This document shows, piece by piece, positions 7,154 through 16,837 of a stretch of DNA of 64,000 nucleotides. The position numbers and the translations under genes are program-made. Source of the DNA: Gammaproteobacteria bacterium (GTDB lineage: Bacteria; Pseudomonadota; Gammaproteobacteria; Steroidobacterales; Steroidobacteraceae); NCBI GenBank assembly GCA_027315105.1, contig DAHUYP010000090.1:1-64000 (forward strand). The letters run 5' to 3'. The notes beneath the pieces are model-generated. The model was given only the letters and a program-made list of their open reading frames with translations, searched no databases and had not been told where the DNA came from. Position 1 is the stretch's first letter. Every line of letters starts with the position of its first letter.

Positions 7154-9367
7154 TCAGGCCGCCGTGGGCGGCACCGGCTCGAGCTTCGCCGCCGGCGCCG
7201 ACGGCTGCACGCGCTCGCTGCCGGCCGCGCGCTCACCGGTTGCCGCACCGATGGCATCCACGGCGTTCGAGGCTGCGATCGCCGTCAGCAGCTGCACGCT
7301 GTGCGCCGCCACCTCCACGCTCGAGTGATCCAATTCCCGCTCGGCCGTCTGCGCCTCGGCACTGTCCAGGCGCAGCCACCAGCGGAAGGTCGGATCGGGC
7401 AGCTGGAACACGTGCGCATCCGCGGTGTTGTTGGTCAGCAGCAGGGTGAGTTCGACCTGCGACTCGTCCAACCGCGCGGCCCGGCGTACGCACAGCAACC
7501 GGCCTTCGGTGAACTGCCAGTCCTCGCTGCGCATGGTATCGCCGCTTTCATCGAACCACTCGATGTCACGCACCTGCGGCAGGGGCTCGAGCTGTCCATG
7601 CTGGAAGTAGCCGCTGCGCAGCGTGCAGTACTGTCGGCGCAGGCGGATCAACTGCGCCACGAACGCCTGCTGCTCGCAGCCGGCGCCCGAGCGCGCCGCG
7701 GCCCAATCGAACCAGGACAGCTCGGAGTCCTGGGCATAGGCGTTGTTGTTGCCGCGCTGCGTGCGGCCGCATTCGTCGCCGCCCAGCAGCATCGGCGTGC
7801 CGTGCGAGAACAGCAGCGTCGCCAGCATCGCGCGCTTGACGCGCCCGCGCGTGAGCAGCACCGCGGGGTCGTCGCTCGGGCCCTCGACGCCCCAGTTGTT
7901 GCTGAGATTGTTGTCGGTGCCGTCGCGGTTGTCCTCGCCGTTGTCCTCGTTGTGCTTGTCGTTGTAGCAGACCCAGTCCTGCAGCGTGAAGCCATCGTGC
8001 GAGGTGATCATGTTCACCGACGCCCAGGGCCGGCGGCCGTGATGATCGAACAGATCGGCCGAGCCCTGCAGCCGCGCCGCCAGTGCGCCGCGCAGGCCGG
8101 AATCGCCGCGCCAGAATTTGCGCACCTCGTCGCGGAACCTGTCGTTCCATTCGGCCATGCCGGCGGGATGATTGCCGACCTGATAGCCTCCCGGGCCGAT
8201 GTCCCAGGGCTCGGCGATCAGCTTGACGCGCGCCAGCACCGGATCCTGCAGCAGCGCGTCGAAGAAGCCGGCGCCCGGATCGAAGCCGTTGGATTCGCGC
8301 CCCAGGGTGCTGCACAGGTCGAATCGGAAGCCGTCGACGTGAAATTCCTCGACCCAGTAGCGCAGCGAGTCGAGCGCCAGCTGAATCACGCGCGAATGCG
8401 AGAAGTTGACGGTATTGCCGACGCCGGTGTCATTGACGCTGTGGCGCGGGTTGTCGGCCTGCAGCCGATAGTAGGCCGCATTGTCCAGGCCGCGCAGGCT
8501 CAGGGTCGGACCCAGTTCGCTGCCCTCGCAGGTGTGGTTGTAGACCACGTCGAGCAGCACTTCGATGCCGGCGCGGTGCAGCGCCCGGATCGACGTCTTG
8601 AGCTCCGCCAGCGTGCCATCCGACAGGTAGCGCGACTCGGGGGCGAAGTAGGCCAGCGTGTTGTAGCCCCAGTAGTTCACCAGCTTGTGCTCGACCAGTG
8701 CGCGATCGTCGACGAAGGCGTGAATCGGCAGCAGCTCGATCGCCGTGATGCCCAGGCGCTGGAGGTGGCCGATCGTGAGATCGTGGCCGAGTGCGGCGGC
8801 AGTGCCGCGCGCGCGCGGCGGTATGCCGTCGAGCCCCATGGTCAGTCCACGCAGATGCGTCTCGTAGATGACCGTGTCGGTCCAGGCAATGCGCGGCGGC
8901 CGATCATCCCCCCAGTCGAAGAGTTCGGCCGTCACGACTGCCTTGGGAACCGCGGCTGCGCTGTCGCGGCGGTCGAACGACAGGTCGGCGCGCGGCGAGC
9001 TGGTACGGTAACCGTACAGCGCATCGCACCACTGCAGGCGGCCGGCCAGGCGCCGCGCGTACGGATCGAGCAGCAGCTTGTTCACGTTGTAGCGATGACC
9101 CAGTTCCGGCCGGTAAGGCCCGTGCGCGCGATAGCCGTACAGCTGCCCGGGGACGAGCCCCGGCAGGTAACCGTGCCAGACGCCGTCGGTGCATTCACGC
9201 AGCGGCAGTCGCCGCAGCTCCTGCCGGCCGGCCGCGTCGAACAGGCACAGATCGACCCGTTCGGCGTTGCCGGCGAACACGGCAAAGTTCGTGCCCTGCC
9301 CATCCCAGCTCGCACCCAGCGGATACGGCGTGCCCGGTAGTGCGCGGGTCGGTAGATCGGAAGCCAT
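7154..9367 (-). CDS. glgX: glycogen debranching enzyme GlgX (isoamylase type)
   Basis: It hydrolyses alpha-1,6 branch points of glycogen or limit dextrin in the cytoplasm. 737 residues. An N-terminal CBM48 domain (about 12-100, GTPYPLGASWDGQGTNF) leads into a GH13 barrel. The four GH13 regions are present: DVVYNHTCEG, FRFDLCSTLGRE (nucleophile Asp about 350), LIAEPWDIG (acid Glu about 386) and ITSHDGFTLQDWV. The C-terminus ends in a low-complexity Ala/Pro tail. It follows glgB by 31 bases on the same strand, so branching and debranching enzymes share a transcript. No glgA, glgC or glgP is in the window. Confidence 0.96.
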   Translation of the reverse strand: MASDLPTRALPGTPYPLGASWDGQGTNFAVFAGNAERVDLCLFDAAGRQELRRLPLRECTDGVWHGYLPGLVPGQLYGYRAHGPYRPELGHRYNVNKLLLDPYARRLAGRLQWCDALYGYRTSSPRADLSFDRRDSAAAVPKAVVTAELFDWGDDRPPRIAWTDTVIYETHLRGLTMGLDGIPPRARGTAAALGHDLTIGHLQRLGITAIELLPIHAFVDDRALVEHKLVNYWGYNTLAYFAPESRYLSDGTLAELKTSIRALHRAGIEVLLDVVYNHTCEGSELGPTLSLRGLDNAAYYRLQADNPRHSVNDTGVGNTVNFSHSRVIQLALDSLRYWVEEFHVDGFRFDLCSTLGRESNGFDPGAGFFDALLQDPVLARVKLIAEPWDIGPGGYQVGNHPAGMAEWNDRFRDEVRKFWRGDSGLRGALAARLQGSADLFDHHGRRPWASVNMITSHDGFTLQDWVCYNDKHNEDNGEDNRDGTDNNLSNNWGVEGPSDDPAVLLTRGRVKRAMLATLLFSHGTPMLLGGDECGRTQRGNNNAYAQDSELSWFDWAAARSGAGCEQQAFVAQLIRLRRQYCTLRSGYFQHGQLEPLPQVRDIEWFDESGDTMRSEDWQFTEGRLLCVRRAARLDESQVELTLLLTNNTADAHVFQLPDPTFRWWLRLDSAEAQTAERELDHSSVEVAAHSVQLLTAIAASNAVDAIGAATGERAAGSERVQPSAPAAKLEPVPPTAA

Positions 9368-9398
9368 GCCCGGTGGTCCTCCTGGCGAGATCAGGCGA

Positions 9399-11654
9399 TC
9401 AGCCCCCGAAGCGCAACAATACCGTTGCCAGCGGCGGCAGCGTCAATTCCAGAGAAAAGGCCTGGCCGTGCAGCGGCGTGGTTGCCGCGTGCACCCATCC
9501 GGCATTTCCCATGTTCGAGCCGCCGTAGATGTGCGCGTCGGTATTGAGGATCTCGCGCCAATTGCCGGCGCGCGGCACCCCGACGCGGTAGTGCAGGCGC
9601 GGCACCGGCGTGAAGTTGCAGACCGCGATCACGGGTGGGGTGTCGTCGCGGCCGAAGCGGCAGAAGGCGTACACGCTGTGGCTGCTGTCGTCCGCCATCA
9701 GCCAGCGAAAGCCCATGCCGTCGCTGTCGAACACATGCAGCGCGGCCGCCTCGCGATACACGCGGTTCAGGTCGCCGATCAGCCGCTGCATGCCCGCATG
9801 CAGCGGGTGCTCCAGCGCGGCCCAGTCGACCTCGGCCTCGTGATTCCATTCCCAGTCCTGGGCGATCTCCCCGCCCATGAACAGCAGCTTCTTGCCCGGG
9901 TGCGTCCACATGAAGGCGAAATAGGCGCGCAGATTGGCGAAGCGCTGCCAGGTATCGCCCGGCATGCGCCCGATCAGCGATCCCTTGCCGTGCACCACCT
10001 CATCGTGCGACAGCGGCAACACGAAGCGCTCGGAGAACGCGTACAGCAGGCCAAAGGTCATGTCGTGATGAGCGTACGAGCGGTGCACCGGGTCGTGCTG
10101 CATGTAGCGCAGCGTGTCGTGCATCCAGCCCATGTTCCATTTGTACGAGAAGCCGAGCCCCCAATCCCGCGTGGCCTGCGTCACGCCGGGCCAGGCCGTG
10201 GATTCTTCGGCGATCATCAGCGCGCCGGGACAGCGCTTGTTCACGGCGTCGTTCAAATGCCGCAGGAAGTCGATCGCCTCGAGGTTCTCGCGCCCGCCGT
10301 ATTGGTTCGGTATCCATTCACCTTCGCGGCGCGCATAGTCCCGATACAGCAGCGAGGCGACCGCGTCCACGCGCAGGCCGTCGACGTGATAGCGCTCGAG
10401 CCAGTGCAGTGCGCTGGAGATCAGGAACGCATGCACCTCCCGCCGTCCGAGGTTGTAGATCGCGGTATTCCACTCCTGATGGAATCCCCCGCGCGGATCG
10501 GCGTGCTCGTACAGCGCAGTGCCGTCGAAGTGCGCCAGGCCGTGCGCGTCGGTCGGAAAGTGTCCCGGCACCCAGTCCAGGATCACTCCCAGGCCGGCGT
10601 CGTGGCAGCGATCGACGAAACGCGCGAATGCCGGCGGATCGCCCAGCATCGGCTGCGGCGCATATTGACTGAGTACCTGGTATCCCCAGGAGCCGCTGAA
10701 CGGATGGCCCATGACTGGCAGCAGCTCGAGATGGGTGAAGCCCAATCCGGTCACGTACGGGATCAGCTGGTCGCCGAGCTCGTGCCAGTTGAGCGCGCGC
10801 CAGCCGGGCTCGGCGACGCGCCGCCAGGATCCCGCATGCACTTCGTAGATCGACAGCGGCGCGTGCACCAGCGCGCCGTCGCGCGCGCGCCGCTCGAGCC
10901 AGCGCGCATCGCTCCATTGGAACGGCGCCGGATCGGCGACCACGGAGGCGGTGCGCGGTGCGGCCTCGGACTGCAGTGCGACCGGATCGGCCTTGAGCGG
11001 CAGCAAGCCGTGCGCACCCAGGATCTCGTACTTGTAGACGCTGCCGATCGGCAGGCGCGGCACGAACAGCTCCCACACCCCCGCCTCGACGCGCTTGCGC
11101 ATCGCATGGCGGCGTCCGTCCCAGCCGTTGAAATCGCCCACCACGGACACGCGCAGCGCGTTCGGCGCCCACACCGCGAAGCGCACGCCGTCGACGCCGC
11201 CGATGCTCATCGGCTGCGCGCCGAGGCAGCGTCCGAGCTCGAGATGGTTGCCCTCCGCGAGCAGGTAGATATCGAGCTCCCCGAGCAGCAGCCCGAATGC
11301 GTACGGATCCTCGACTTCCTGCAGCACGCCGCCCGGCCAATGGATGCGCAGCCGATAGCCGGTGCTCGCCGCCAACCTGCCGGCGAACAGTCCCGGGGGC
11401 GGCAGCGGCTGCAGGTTCGCGAGCACCGTACCGTCGGCGCCGATCAGCTCGACCGCCTGGGCGGGCGGCACATAGGCGCGCACGACGATGCCTTCGCGCA
11501 CCGGATGCGGCCCCAGGATCGAGAACGGGTCGCCGATCCGGCCCGCCGCCAGGGCCCGCGCCGCGGCCGGATCGATCGACAGTTCAGCATCGATGGGCGG
11601 TTCGGACTCGAGCGCTCGCGTCAGATCGTCAGCCGGCGGCGATTCTTCTTGCAC
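9399..11654 (-). CDS. glgB: 1,4-alpha-glucan branching enzyme GlgB
   Basis: It forms alpha-1,6 branches in glycogen. 751 residues. The order is a GlgB N-terminal domain (about 45-130), CBM48 (about 140-230, [22 protein letters not shown]), the GH13 catalytic barrel and a C-terminal all-beta domain. Catalytic regions are [25 protein letters not shown] (Asp about 430), [12 protein letters not shown] (Glu about 483) and [15 protein letters not shown]. The start is GTG at 11654, preceded by a GAGG ribosome-binding site five bases away. glgX lies directly downstream. The first 35 residues are variable and Glu/Asp-rich. Confidence 0.96.
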   Translation of the reverse strand: MQEESPPADDLTRALESEPPIDAELSIDPAAARALAAGRIGDPFSILGPHPVREGIVVRAYVPPAQAVELIGADGTVLANLQPLPPPGLFAGRLAASTGYRLRIHWPGGVLQEVEDPYAFGLLLGELDIYLLAEGNHLELGRCLGAQPMSIGGVDGVRFAVWAPNALRVSVVGDFNGWDGRRHAMRKRVEAGVWELFVPRLPIGSVYKYEILGAHGLLPLKADPVALQSEAAPRTASVVADPAPFQWSDARWLERRARDGALVHAPLSIYEVHAGSWRRVAEPGWRALNWHELGDQLIPYVTGLGFTHLELLPVMGHPFSGSWGYQVLSQYAPQPMLGDPPAFARFVDRCHDAGLGVILDWVPGHFPTDAHGLAHFDGTALYEHADPRGGFHQEWNTAIYNLGRREVHAFLISSALHWLERYHVDGLRVDAVASLLYRDYARREGEWIPNQYGGRENLEAIDFLRHLNDAVNKRCPGALMIAEESTAWPGVTQATRDWGLGFSYKWNMGWMHDTLRYMQHDPVHRSYAHHDMTFGLLYAFSERFVLPLSHDEVVHGKGSLIGRMPGDTWQRFANLRAYFAFMWTHPGKKLLFMGGEIAQDWEWNHEAEVDWAALEHPLHAGMQRLIGDLNRVYREAAALHVFDSDGMGFRWLMADDSSHSVYAFCRFGRDDTPPVIAVCNFTPVPRLHYRVGVPRAGNWREILNTDAHIYGGSNMGNAGWVHAATTPLHGQAFSLELTLPPLATVLLRFGG

Positions 11655-11760
11655 CTTGACCTCGACAACGGCATTGCGCGCTTCCCATCGACTGGCGGGT
11701 CCGAGCGGTCTTTGAAGTCGACAACGGCTCGGCGCCGGGCCATGCCGCAGACTACCACGG

Positions 11761-11797
11761 CCGCCGGCTTCGCTGCCGCCGGCGCGTGCCGCCGGCT
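11761..11797. repeat. three copies of GCCGCCGGC between glgB and the DUF934 gene
   Basis: The 9-mer occurs at 11761-11769, 11776-11784 and 11789-11797 and is followed by the DUF934 stop codon. Copies can fold against one another on the minus-strand transcript, so this may act as a weak terminator after the cysI-DUF934 pair. There is no T-tract. Confidence 0.3.
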
Positions 11798-11807
11798 GCG
11801 TGGGGGC

Positions 11808-12305
11808 TCAACCGCTGGCGCGGGTCGGATGCGATCGGCGGCCCAGCTGCAGCAGCGCGTCGCTGCCATCCTGGTAGGCGACGCTGAAGCTGCGGAACGC
11901 CGCGAGCGCGGCGTGCAGGTCTTCTGCCGGATCGAGATCGAAACTGTCGAAGCCGCAGCGCGCGAGGAAGAACAGCTGATCGCGCCGCAGGGCGCCGCGC
12001 GCGCGCAGCTCCCCCGTATAGCCATGCCGCTGGCGCAACAGGCGCGCCTGCGAGAATCCGCGGCCCTCGCCGATGCTGGGAAACTCCACCACGATCAGGC
12101 TCAACCCGCCCAGCAGCGCGGCGAGCGGCTCCAGCCGGTCGGCGGGCGCGAGCAGCACGGCATCGGCGCCTCCCGCCTGCCCGGCCTGCGCGGCCGCGAT
12201 CCATTGCGCCGCGGGCAGCACCGTGCGCGCGCCGGCCGCCGGCTCCTCGCCGCAGTAGCGCACGTCGTCCTCGACCACCTCAAGCCGGCGTATGATGCGT
12301 CTCAT
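11808..12305 (-). CDS. DUF934 domain protein associated with sulfite reductase
   Basis: 165 residues, start ATG at 12305, reading MRRIIRRLEVVEDDVRY. The family (DUF934) almost always follows a cysI-type hemoprotein gene in proteobacteria and is presumed to help assimilatory sulfite reduction. Its biochemical role is not established. Visible features are EFPSIGEGRGFSQARLLR in the middle, then LRARGALRRDQLFFLARCGFD and SVAYQDG, which are conserved in the family. It overlaps the end of cysI by 26 bases, implying tight coupling. No signal peptide or membrane segment is seen, so it is cytoplasmic. Confidence 0.85.
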   Translation of the reverse strand: MRRIIRRLEVVEDDVRYCGEEPAAGARTVLPAAQWIAAAQAGQAGGADAVLLAPADRLEPLAALLGGLSLIVVEFPSIGEGRGFSQARLLRQRHGYTGELRARGALRRDQLFFLARCGFDSFDLDPAEDLHAALAAFRSFSVAYQDGSDALLQLGRRSHPTRASG

Positions 12306-13950
12306 AGACGCGCTCCTGGAACGGTTCGATGCCGATACGCCGTACGGTCTGCAGGAAGCGCTCATCCTCGCCGTCACGCTCGCGCACGTAGACTTCGAGG
12401 ATCCTGGCGATCGTCTCGGCCACCTCCTCCTTCGCGACCGATGGGCCGATGACTTCCCCGAGCGCCGCGGGCGCAGCCGATGAGCCGCCGAGCGTGATCT
12501 GATACCACTCCTTGCCGTGCTTATCGACGCCCAGGATGCCGATGTGGCCGATGTGATGATGGCCGCAGGCATTCATGCAGCCCGACATCTTGATCTCGAT
12601 GGGACCGAGGTCGTACAGGTAGTCCAGGTCGTCGAAGCGCGCGTGTATCTGCCTGGCGATCGGTATCGAGCCCGCATTGGCCAGGCCGCAGAAATCGAGC
12701 CCGGGGCAGCAGATCATGTCGGTCAGGGTGCCGATGTTCGGCGTCGCCAGCCCCAGGGCCTCGAGCTCCTGCCATAGCTGCCGCAGCTGCCGCTGCGGCA
12801 CGTCGGCGAGCACCAGGTTCTGGTCGTGGGTGCTGCGGATGGTACCGAAGCTGAATCGATCGGCCAGCTCCGCCAGCCCATCCATCTGCGGCGCACTGAT
12901 GTCGCCCGGGGCTTCGCCGTGCTTCTTCAGCGATACGATTACCACGCGATAGCCGGCGACCTTGTGGCGCCGGGTGTTGTAGCGCAACCAGGCGTCATGC
13001 GCCGGATCGCCGGAGCCGTCACTGCCGGCTTCGGGGCTGCAGTCCCCGAGTGCCTGGTACGGCGGCGGCGCGAAGAACCGGCTCATGCGCTCGACCGCCG
13101 CGGCCTGCAGCCGCGGCGCAAATGCGCGATTGGCCTCGAACTCGTGCTCGACCTGGCGCGTGAACTCTTCCACGCCCAGCGCACGCACCAGGATCTTGAT
13201 GCGCGCCTTGTGGAGGTTGTCGCGCCGCCCGTGGCCGTTGTAGACGCGCAGCACCGCCTCGAGGTAGGCCAGCAGATCGGGTTGCGGCAGGAATGACCGG
13301 ATCACCTTGCCGATGATCGGCGTCCGGCCCAGGCCGCCGCCGGCCAGGATCTCGAATCCGGGCTCGCCGTCCGGGCCGCGCTTGAGGCGCACGCCCACAT
13401 CGTGCACTTCGGCTGCGGCGCGATCGGCCGCCGATGCGGTCACCGCGATCTTGAACTTGCGCGGCAGGTAGCTGAATTCGGGATGCAGTGTGGCCCACTG
13501 GCGGATGATCTCGCAGTATGGCCGCGGGTCGGTGAGCTCGTCGGCGGCCACGCCGGCCAGGTGGTCGGCGGTGATGTTGCGGATGCAGTTGCCGCTGGTC
13601 TGCATCGCGTGCATTTCCACCTGCGCCAGTTCCGCGAGGATGTCGGGCACCTGCGCCAATGCCGGCCAGTTGAACTGGATGTTCTGGCGCGTCGTGAAGT
13701 GGCCGTAGCCGCGATCGTAGGTGCGGGCGATGTGCGCCAGCGTGCGCAGCTGCGTGCTCGAGAGCAGCCCGTACGGAATCGCGACCCGCAGCATCGGTGC
13801 GTAGCGCTGGATGTACAGGCCGTTGCGCAGGCGCAGCGGCCGGAACTCATCCTCGGTCAGCTCGCCGGCCAGGAAGCGCCGGGTCTGATCGCGAAATTGC
13901 ACCACCCGCTCGCGCACCAGCGTCTGGTCGATTTGGTCGTATCGGTACAC
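12280..13950 (-). CDS. cysI: sulfite (or nitrite) reductase hemoprotein subunit
   Basis: This siroheme/[4Fe-4S] enzyme catalyses the six-electron reduction of sulfite to sulfide for cysteine synthesis. 556 residues with two ferredoxin-like/sulfite-reductase repeats. The siroheme-cluster cysteines sit in DMICCPGLDFCGLA and KMSGCMNACGHHHIGHIG. Other conserved parts are GHFTTRQNIQFNW, MQTSGNCIRNITADHLAG and ILAGGGLGRTP. Neither a CysJ flavoprotein nor a nitrite transporter is adjacent. The DUF934 partner and the CysG, CysH and CysM genes in this window favour assimilatory sulfite reduction. The start is ATG at 13950, the natural N-terminus MYRYDQIDQ. Confidence 0.93.
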   Translation of the reverse strand: MYRYDQIDQTLVRERVVQFRDQTRRFLAGELTEDEFRPLRLRNGLYIQRYAPMLRVAIPYGLLSSTQLRTLAHIARTYDRGYGHFTTRQNIQFNWPALAQVPDILAELAQVEMHAMQTSGNCIRNITADHLAGVAADELTDPRPYCEIIRQWATLHPEFSYLPRKFKIAVTASAADRAAAEVHDVGVRLKRGPDGEPGFEILAGGGLGRTPIIGKVIRSFLPQPDLLAYLEAVLRVYNGHGRRDNLHKARIKILVRALGVEEFTRQVEHEFEANRAFAPRLQAAAVERMSRFFAPPPYQALGDCSPEAGSDGSGDPAHDAWLRYNTRRHKVAGYRVVIVSLKKHGEAPGDISAPQMDGLAELADRFSFGTIRSTHDQNLVLADVPQRQLRQLWQELEALGLATPNIGTLTDMICCPGLDFCGLANAGSIPIARQIHARFDDLDYLYDLGPIEIKMSGCMNACGHHHIGHIGILGVDKHGKEWYQITLGGSSAAPAALGEVIGPSVAKEEVAETIARILEVYVRERDGEDERFLQTVRRIGIEPFQERVYETHHTPA

Positions 13951-13998
13951 GTGCGCGCCCCGCTGACTAGGGCCGGTACTCTAAGGTCGCGCGGCAGC

Positions 13999-14027
13999 CC
14001 GATAAACGGGAAAGCGGTTATGACCAA
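13999..14027 (-). promoter_or_regulatory. candidate promoter of cysI-DUF934
   Basis: On the minus strand TTGGTC (14022-14027) and TATCGG (13999-14004) are separated by 17 bases, ending about 49 bases before the cysI ATG. The elements are moderate matches to sigma-70. The gap to the ppc-like gene is about 100 bases and holds nothing else. Confidence 0.4.
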
Positions 14028-14054
14028 CGTGCGGCGTTGTTATATCGCCCGGCC

Positions 14055-16796
14055 TCAGCCGGTGGTCTGAAGGCCGCGTGCGATGCCGCTGACGCTGGCC
14101 TGCAGCGCCTCGAACAGCTCGCGGTTCTGGCGGCCGCTGGCGCGCCAGCGCTCGAGCATATCGACCTGGATGAAATGCAGCGGATCGAGGTAGGGATTGC
14201 GCAACGCCACGCCCCGCTGCAGCGTCCGGTCGGTGTCCAGCAGCGCCGTGGATTCCTTGATCTCCAGCACCGCCGCACAGCCGAGCTCGTACTCGCTGTG
14301 CAGCACGGCGCTGAAGTGACGCAGGTCGGGCGCCGCCAGCCGGTCATATTGGGCCCCGATGTTCAGGTCGGCGCGCGCCAGCATGGCCTCGACGTCGTCG
14401 ATCAGGTTGCGGAAGAACGGCCAGCCGCGGTAGCAGAGCCGCAGCACGTCGATGCCGCGCTCGGCGCGTGCGAACGCCAGGCCGCTGCCGGCCCCATACC
14501 AGCCCGGCAGCATGTGGCGCGATTGCGACCAGGCGAAGGTCCAGAGCGCGGGCCGTACCGCGTCGATCCCCTGATCCGCGCTGCGCTGCGATTGGTTGGA
14601 GCCGATCTGCATGCGCTCGATGACGTCGATCGGCGTCACGGCGCGGAAGAAATCGACGAACTGCGGCTGCTGGTACATCAGCTCATGCCATACCTGCGCA
14701 CTGCGGCCGGCGACCAGGCCCACGCATTCGGCGAGCGCCGCGCCTTCGCGCACCGCCACCCCGCGCCGGACCGCGAGCGTCGCGAGCGCCAGGGTGCTGA
14801 AGGCGCGTTCCAGCGTGCGCATGGCGTTCGGGCGCAGGCCGTAGTTCTGGCTGATGCTCTCGCCCTGCTCGGTGAAGCGCAGCACGCCGCTGACCGATTC
14901 GGCCGGCGAGGCGCGCAGCAGCGCGTCGATGCGCCCGCCGCCGCGCGGTATGCCGCCGCCACGGCTGTAGAACAGCACGTGCTGCTTGTGCGCCTGGCGC
15001 AACGCCTGCGTCAACAGCCGCTGCGCCCGGTACGCGGCCAGCCGCGAGGCGACGATGCCGCTCTGCTGGGCGCTCTCGGAGTAGCCGATCAGTACGGTCT
15101 GTGGCCGGCCGCGCGCCTCCAGGTGGCGCTTGTAGACGCCGTCCTCGAGCAGCGAGCTCATCACGTCGCCGCAACTCTCCAAGGTGCCGACGCTGTCGAA
15201 CTGCGGTGCGACATCGAGCGCCACCTCGCCGCTGCCCTTGTCGTAGGCGCCGGCCCAGCGCGCCAGCACCAGCGGCGCCAGCACGTCATCGGCCTGGGCG
15301 GCGCCGCTGACGATGTACAGGCCGATCGAGTCGGCACCGTAGCGATGACGGCTCTGCGTGATCGCGTCGAACACCGCCAGCGTGCGCTTGCCGAGCGCAT
15401 CGAAGGCGCCGATCGGGCCGACGTCGCGCTGCAGGACGTCGATCAGCCGCGCGTGGCGCTCGGCCGCACTGCGGCTGCGCCAGGACGGGTCGTCGAGGCC
15501 CTGGGCGAGCACCGCGTGATGCACCGAGGTGTGCGCGCGCAGATCCAGCGTTGCCAGGTGAAAGCCGAAGGTATCGATCCGGTACAGCAGTCGCCGCACC
15601 TGGAAATACCCGGCGTGCACGCCGCGGTTGGCGAGCAGGCTGTCCGTGATCAGCGCGACGTCGGCGCGGAACTGCGAGGGCTGCTGATAGCCGCTGGAGC
15701 GCCCATCGTAGGTCGCGTGCAGTCGTTCGGCGATCTGCGTCAGCAGCACGCGATACGGCATGCGGTCGTGCCGCGACGGGGTCATCGCCTGTGCGCCGGG
15801 CAGCAGCGTGCGGTATTCCTCGACGCGGCGCATGACCGCGCTCGACACCGCGATGCGACTCGCGCTCTGCGACAAAGTCTGCGCCAGCTCCAGGCACTCG
15901 TCGTAGTAGGTGTTGATGATGACCTGTTGCGAGCGCGCCAGCGTGTCGCGGATGCTCTTGCCGTGCACCTCGGCGGAGCTCTCCATGTCACCGCCAACCC
16001 AGCTGCCGAAGCGCACCAGCAGCGGCAACTCGAGGGTCTCGGGCGAGACGCCATGCAGTCGGCCCAATGCCGCAGCGATCTCCTGGTAGAACGCCGGAAT
16101 GATGCGATAGAGGATCTCGGCGAAGTAGAAAATGGCATGCTCGCGCTCGTCGACGACCGTCAGGCGGTCGCGCGGGTGCTCCTCGGTCTGCCAATCGGCG
16201 CTGATCTCGACGCGAATTCGCTCCAGCAGCGCGCGCCGTTCGTGCGGCGCGAGCGTGGCATTGTCGCGCTCCAGCAGCAGCGCGGCCATGCGCTGCTGGC
16301 GGCGCAGCGTCGTGCGCCGCGTCGACTCCATCGGATGCGCCAGCATCACCGGCTCGATCGACAGCTGCGACAGCAGCTCGAGCGTATCCTTCAGATCCAG
16401 GCCGGAGGATTTCAATTCCGACAGCGCATCCTCGACGCCGCCGGGCTGCGGCCGGTCGCTGTCGCGCTGAAAGTACTCGCGCCGGCGGCGCATGCGATGC
16501 ACCTTCTCGGCCACGTTCGCAAGCTGGAACCAGGCCGACAGGGCCCGGACCAGCTCGCCTGCCACGCGCGGCGGGCGCCCGCGAATGCGCACCGCCAGCG
16601 CCTCGGCCGCGCCCGCCACCCCCTCGCGCCAGCGCATCGCCGTCAGCCGGTCCTGCTCGACCAGTTGCCAGAGCTCCTCGCCGCCCTGCTCGCGCAGCAC
16701 CTCGTCCATGAGCTGGCCGAGCGCCGCGAGGTCGTCGCGCAGCGGGTGGTGGCGCGTCGGAAAAGGGATGTCTTCGCGCTTCATGGGGGGCGGCAT
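14055..16796 (-). CDS. ppc: phosphoenolpyruvate carboxylase family protein with altered catalytic residues
   Basis: 913 residues, full PEPC length, and alignable end to end with the family (RLHATYDGRSSGYQQ, TLDLRAHTSVHHAVL, SQRS...RPALWTFAWSQSRHMLPGWYGAGSG). PEPC makes oxaloacetate from PEP and bicarbonate. Several hallmark positions differ. The AHPTE motif reads AHPMESTRR (His154 kept, Thr to Met156). The SDSxKD loop reads GYSESAQQSG (the E. coli Lys546 equivalent is Gln577). FHGRGG reads FYSRGGG (His579 equivalent is Tyr610, following Arg kept). GSRPAKR reads GSNQSQR (Arg699 equivalent is Asn734). Activity is therefore uncertain. The start ATG at 16796 has AGG five bases upstream; ATG 16784 is an alternative. 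There is no frameshift. Confidence 0.85.
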   Translation of the reverse strand: MPPPMKREDIPFPTRHHPLRDDLAALGQLMDEVLREQGGEELWQLVEQDRLTAMRWREGVAGAAEALAVRIRGRPPRVAGELVRALSAWFQLANVAEKVHRMRRRREYFQRDSDRPQPGGVEDALSELKSSGLDLKDTLELLSQLSIEPVMLAHPMESTRRTTLRRQQRMAALLLERDNATLAPHERRALLERIRVEISADWQTEEHPRDRLTVVDEREHAIFYFAEILYRIIPAFYQEIAAALGRLHGVSPETLELPLLVRFGSWVGGDMESSAEVHGKSIRDTLARSQQVIINTYYDECLELAQTLSQSASRIAVSSAVMRRVEEYRTLLPGAQAMTPSRHDRMPYRVLLTQIAERLHATYDGRSSGYQQPSQFRADVALITDSLLANRGVHAGYFQVRRLLYRIDTFGFHLATLDLRAHTSVHHAVLAQGLDDPSWRSRSAAERHARLIDVLQRDVGPIGAFDALGKRTLAVFDAITQSRHRYGADSIGLYIVSGAAQADDVLAPLVLARWAGAYDKGSGEVALDVAPQFDSVGTLESCGDVMSSLLEDGVYKRHLEARGRPQTVLIGYSESAQQSGIVASRLAAYRAQRLLTQALRQAHKQHVLFYSRGGGIPRGGGRIDALLRASPAESVSGVLRFTEQGESISQNYGLRPNAMRTLERAFSTLALATLAVRRGVAVREGAALAECVGLVAGRSAQVWHELMYQQPQFVDFFRAVTPIDVIERMQIGSNQSQRSADQGIDAVRPALWTFAWSQSRHMLPGWYGAGSGLAFARAERGIDVLRLCYRGWPFFRNLIDDVEAMLARADLNIGAQYDRLAAPDLRHFSAVLHSEYELGCAAVLEIKESTALLDTDRTLQRGVALRNPYLDPLHFIQVDMLERWRASGRQNRELFEALQASVSGIARGLQTTG

Positions 16797-16837
16797 TCTA
16801 CCTGCAAGCAGAGCCGGCGTCGGCGCCTGCCCGGACA

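Noticed and set aside
6764-9340. 858-codon plus-strand open frame opposite glgX
   Set aside because: Antisense shadow of a gene with all four GH13 motifs; no ribosome site or recognisable domain.
9189-12452. 1087-codon plus-strand open frame opposite glgB and the DUF934 gene
   Set aside because: Its length is a GC artefact; composition is His/Arg/Gln-rich and it overlaps three well-supported genes.
14055-16796. Frameshifted ppc pseudogene
   Set aside because: The frame is intact over the full family length with an orderly C-terminus; only certain residues differ.
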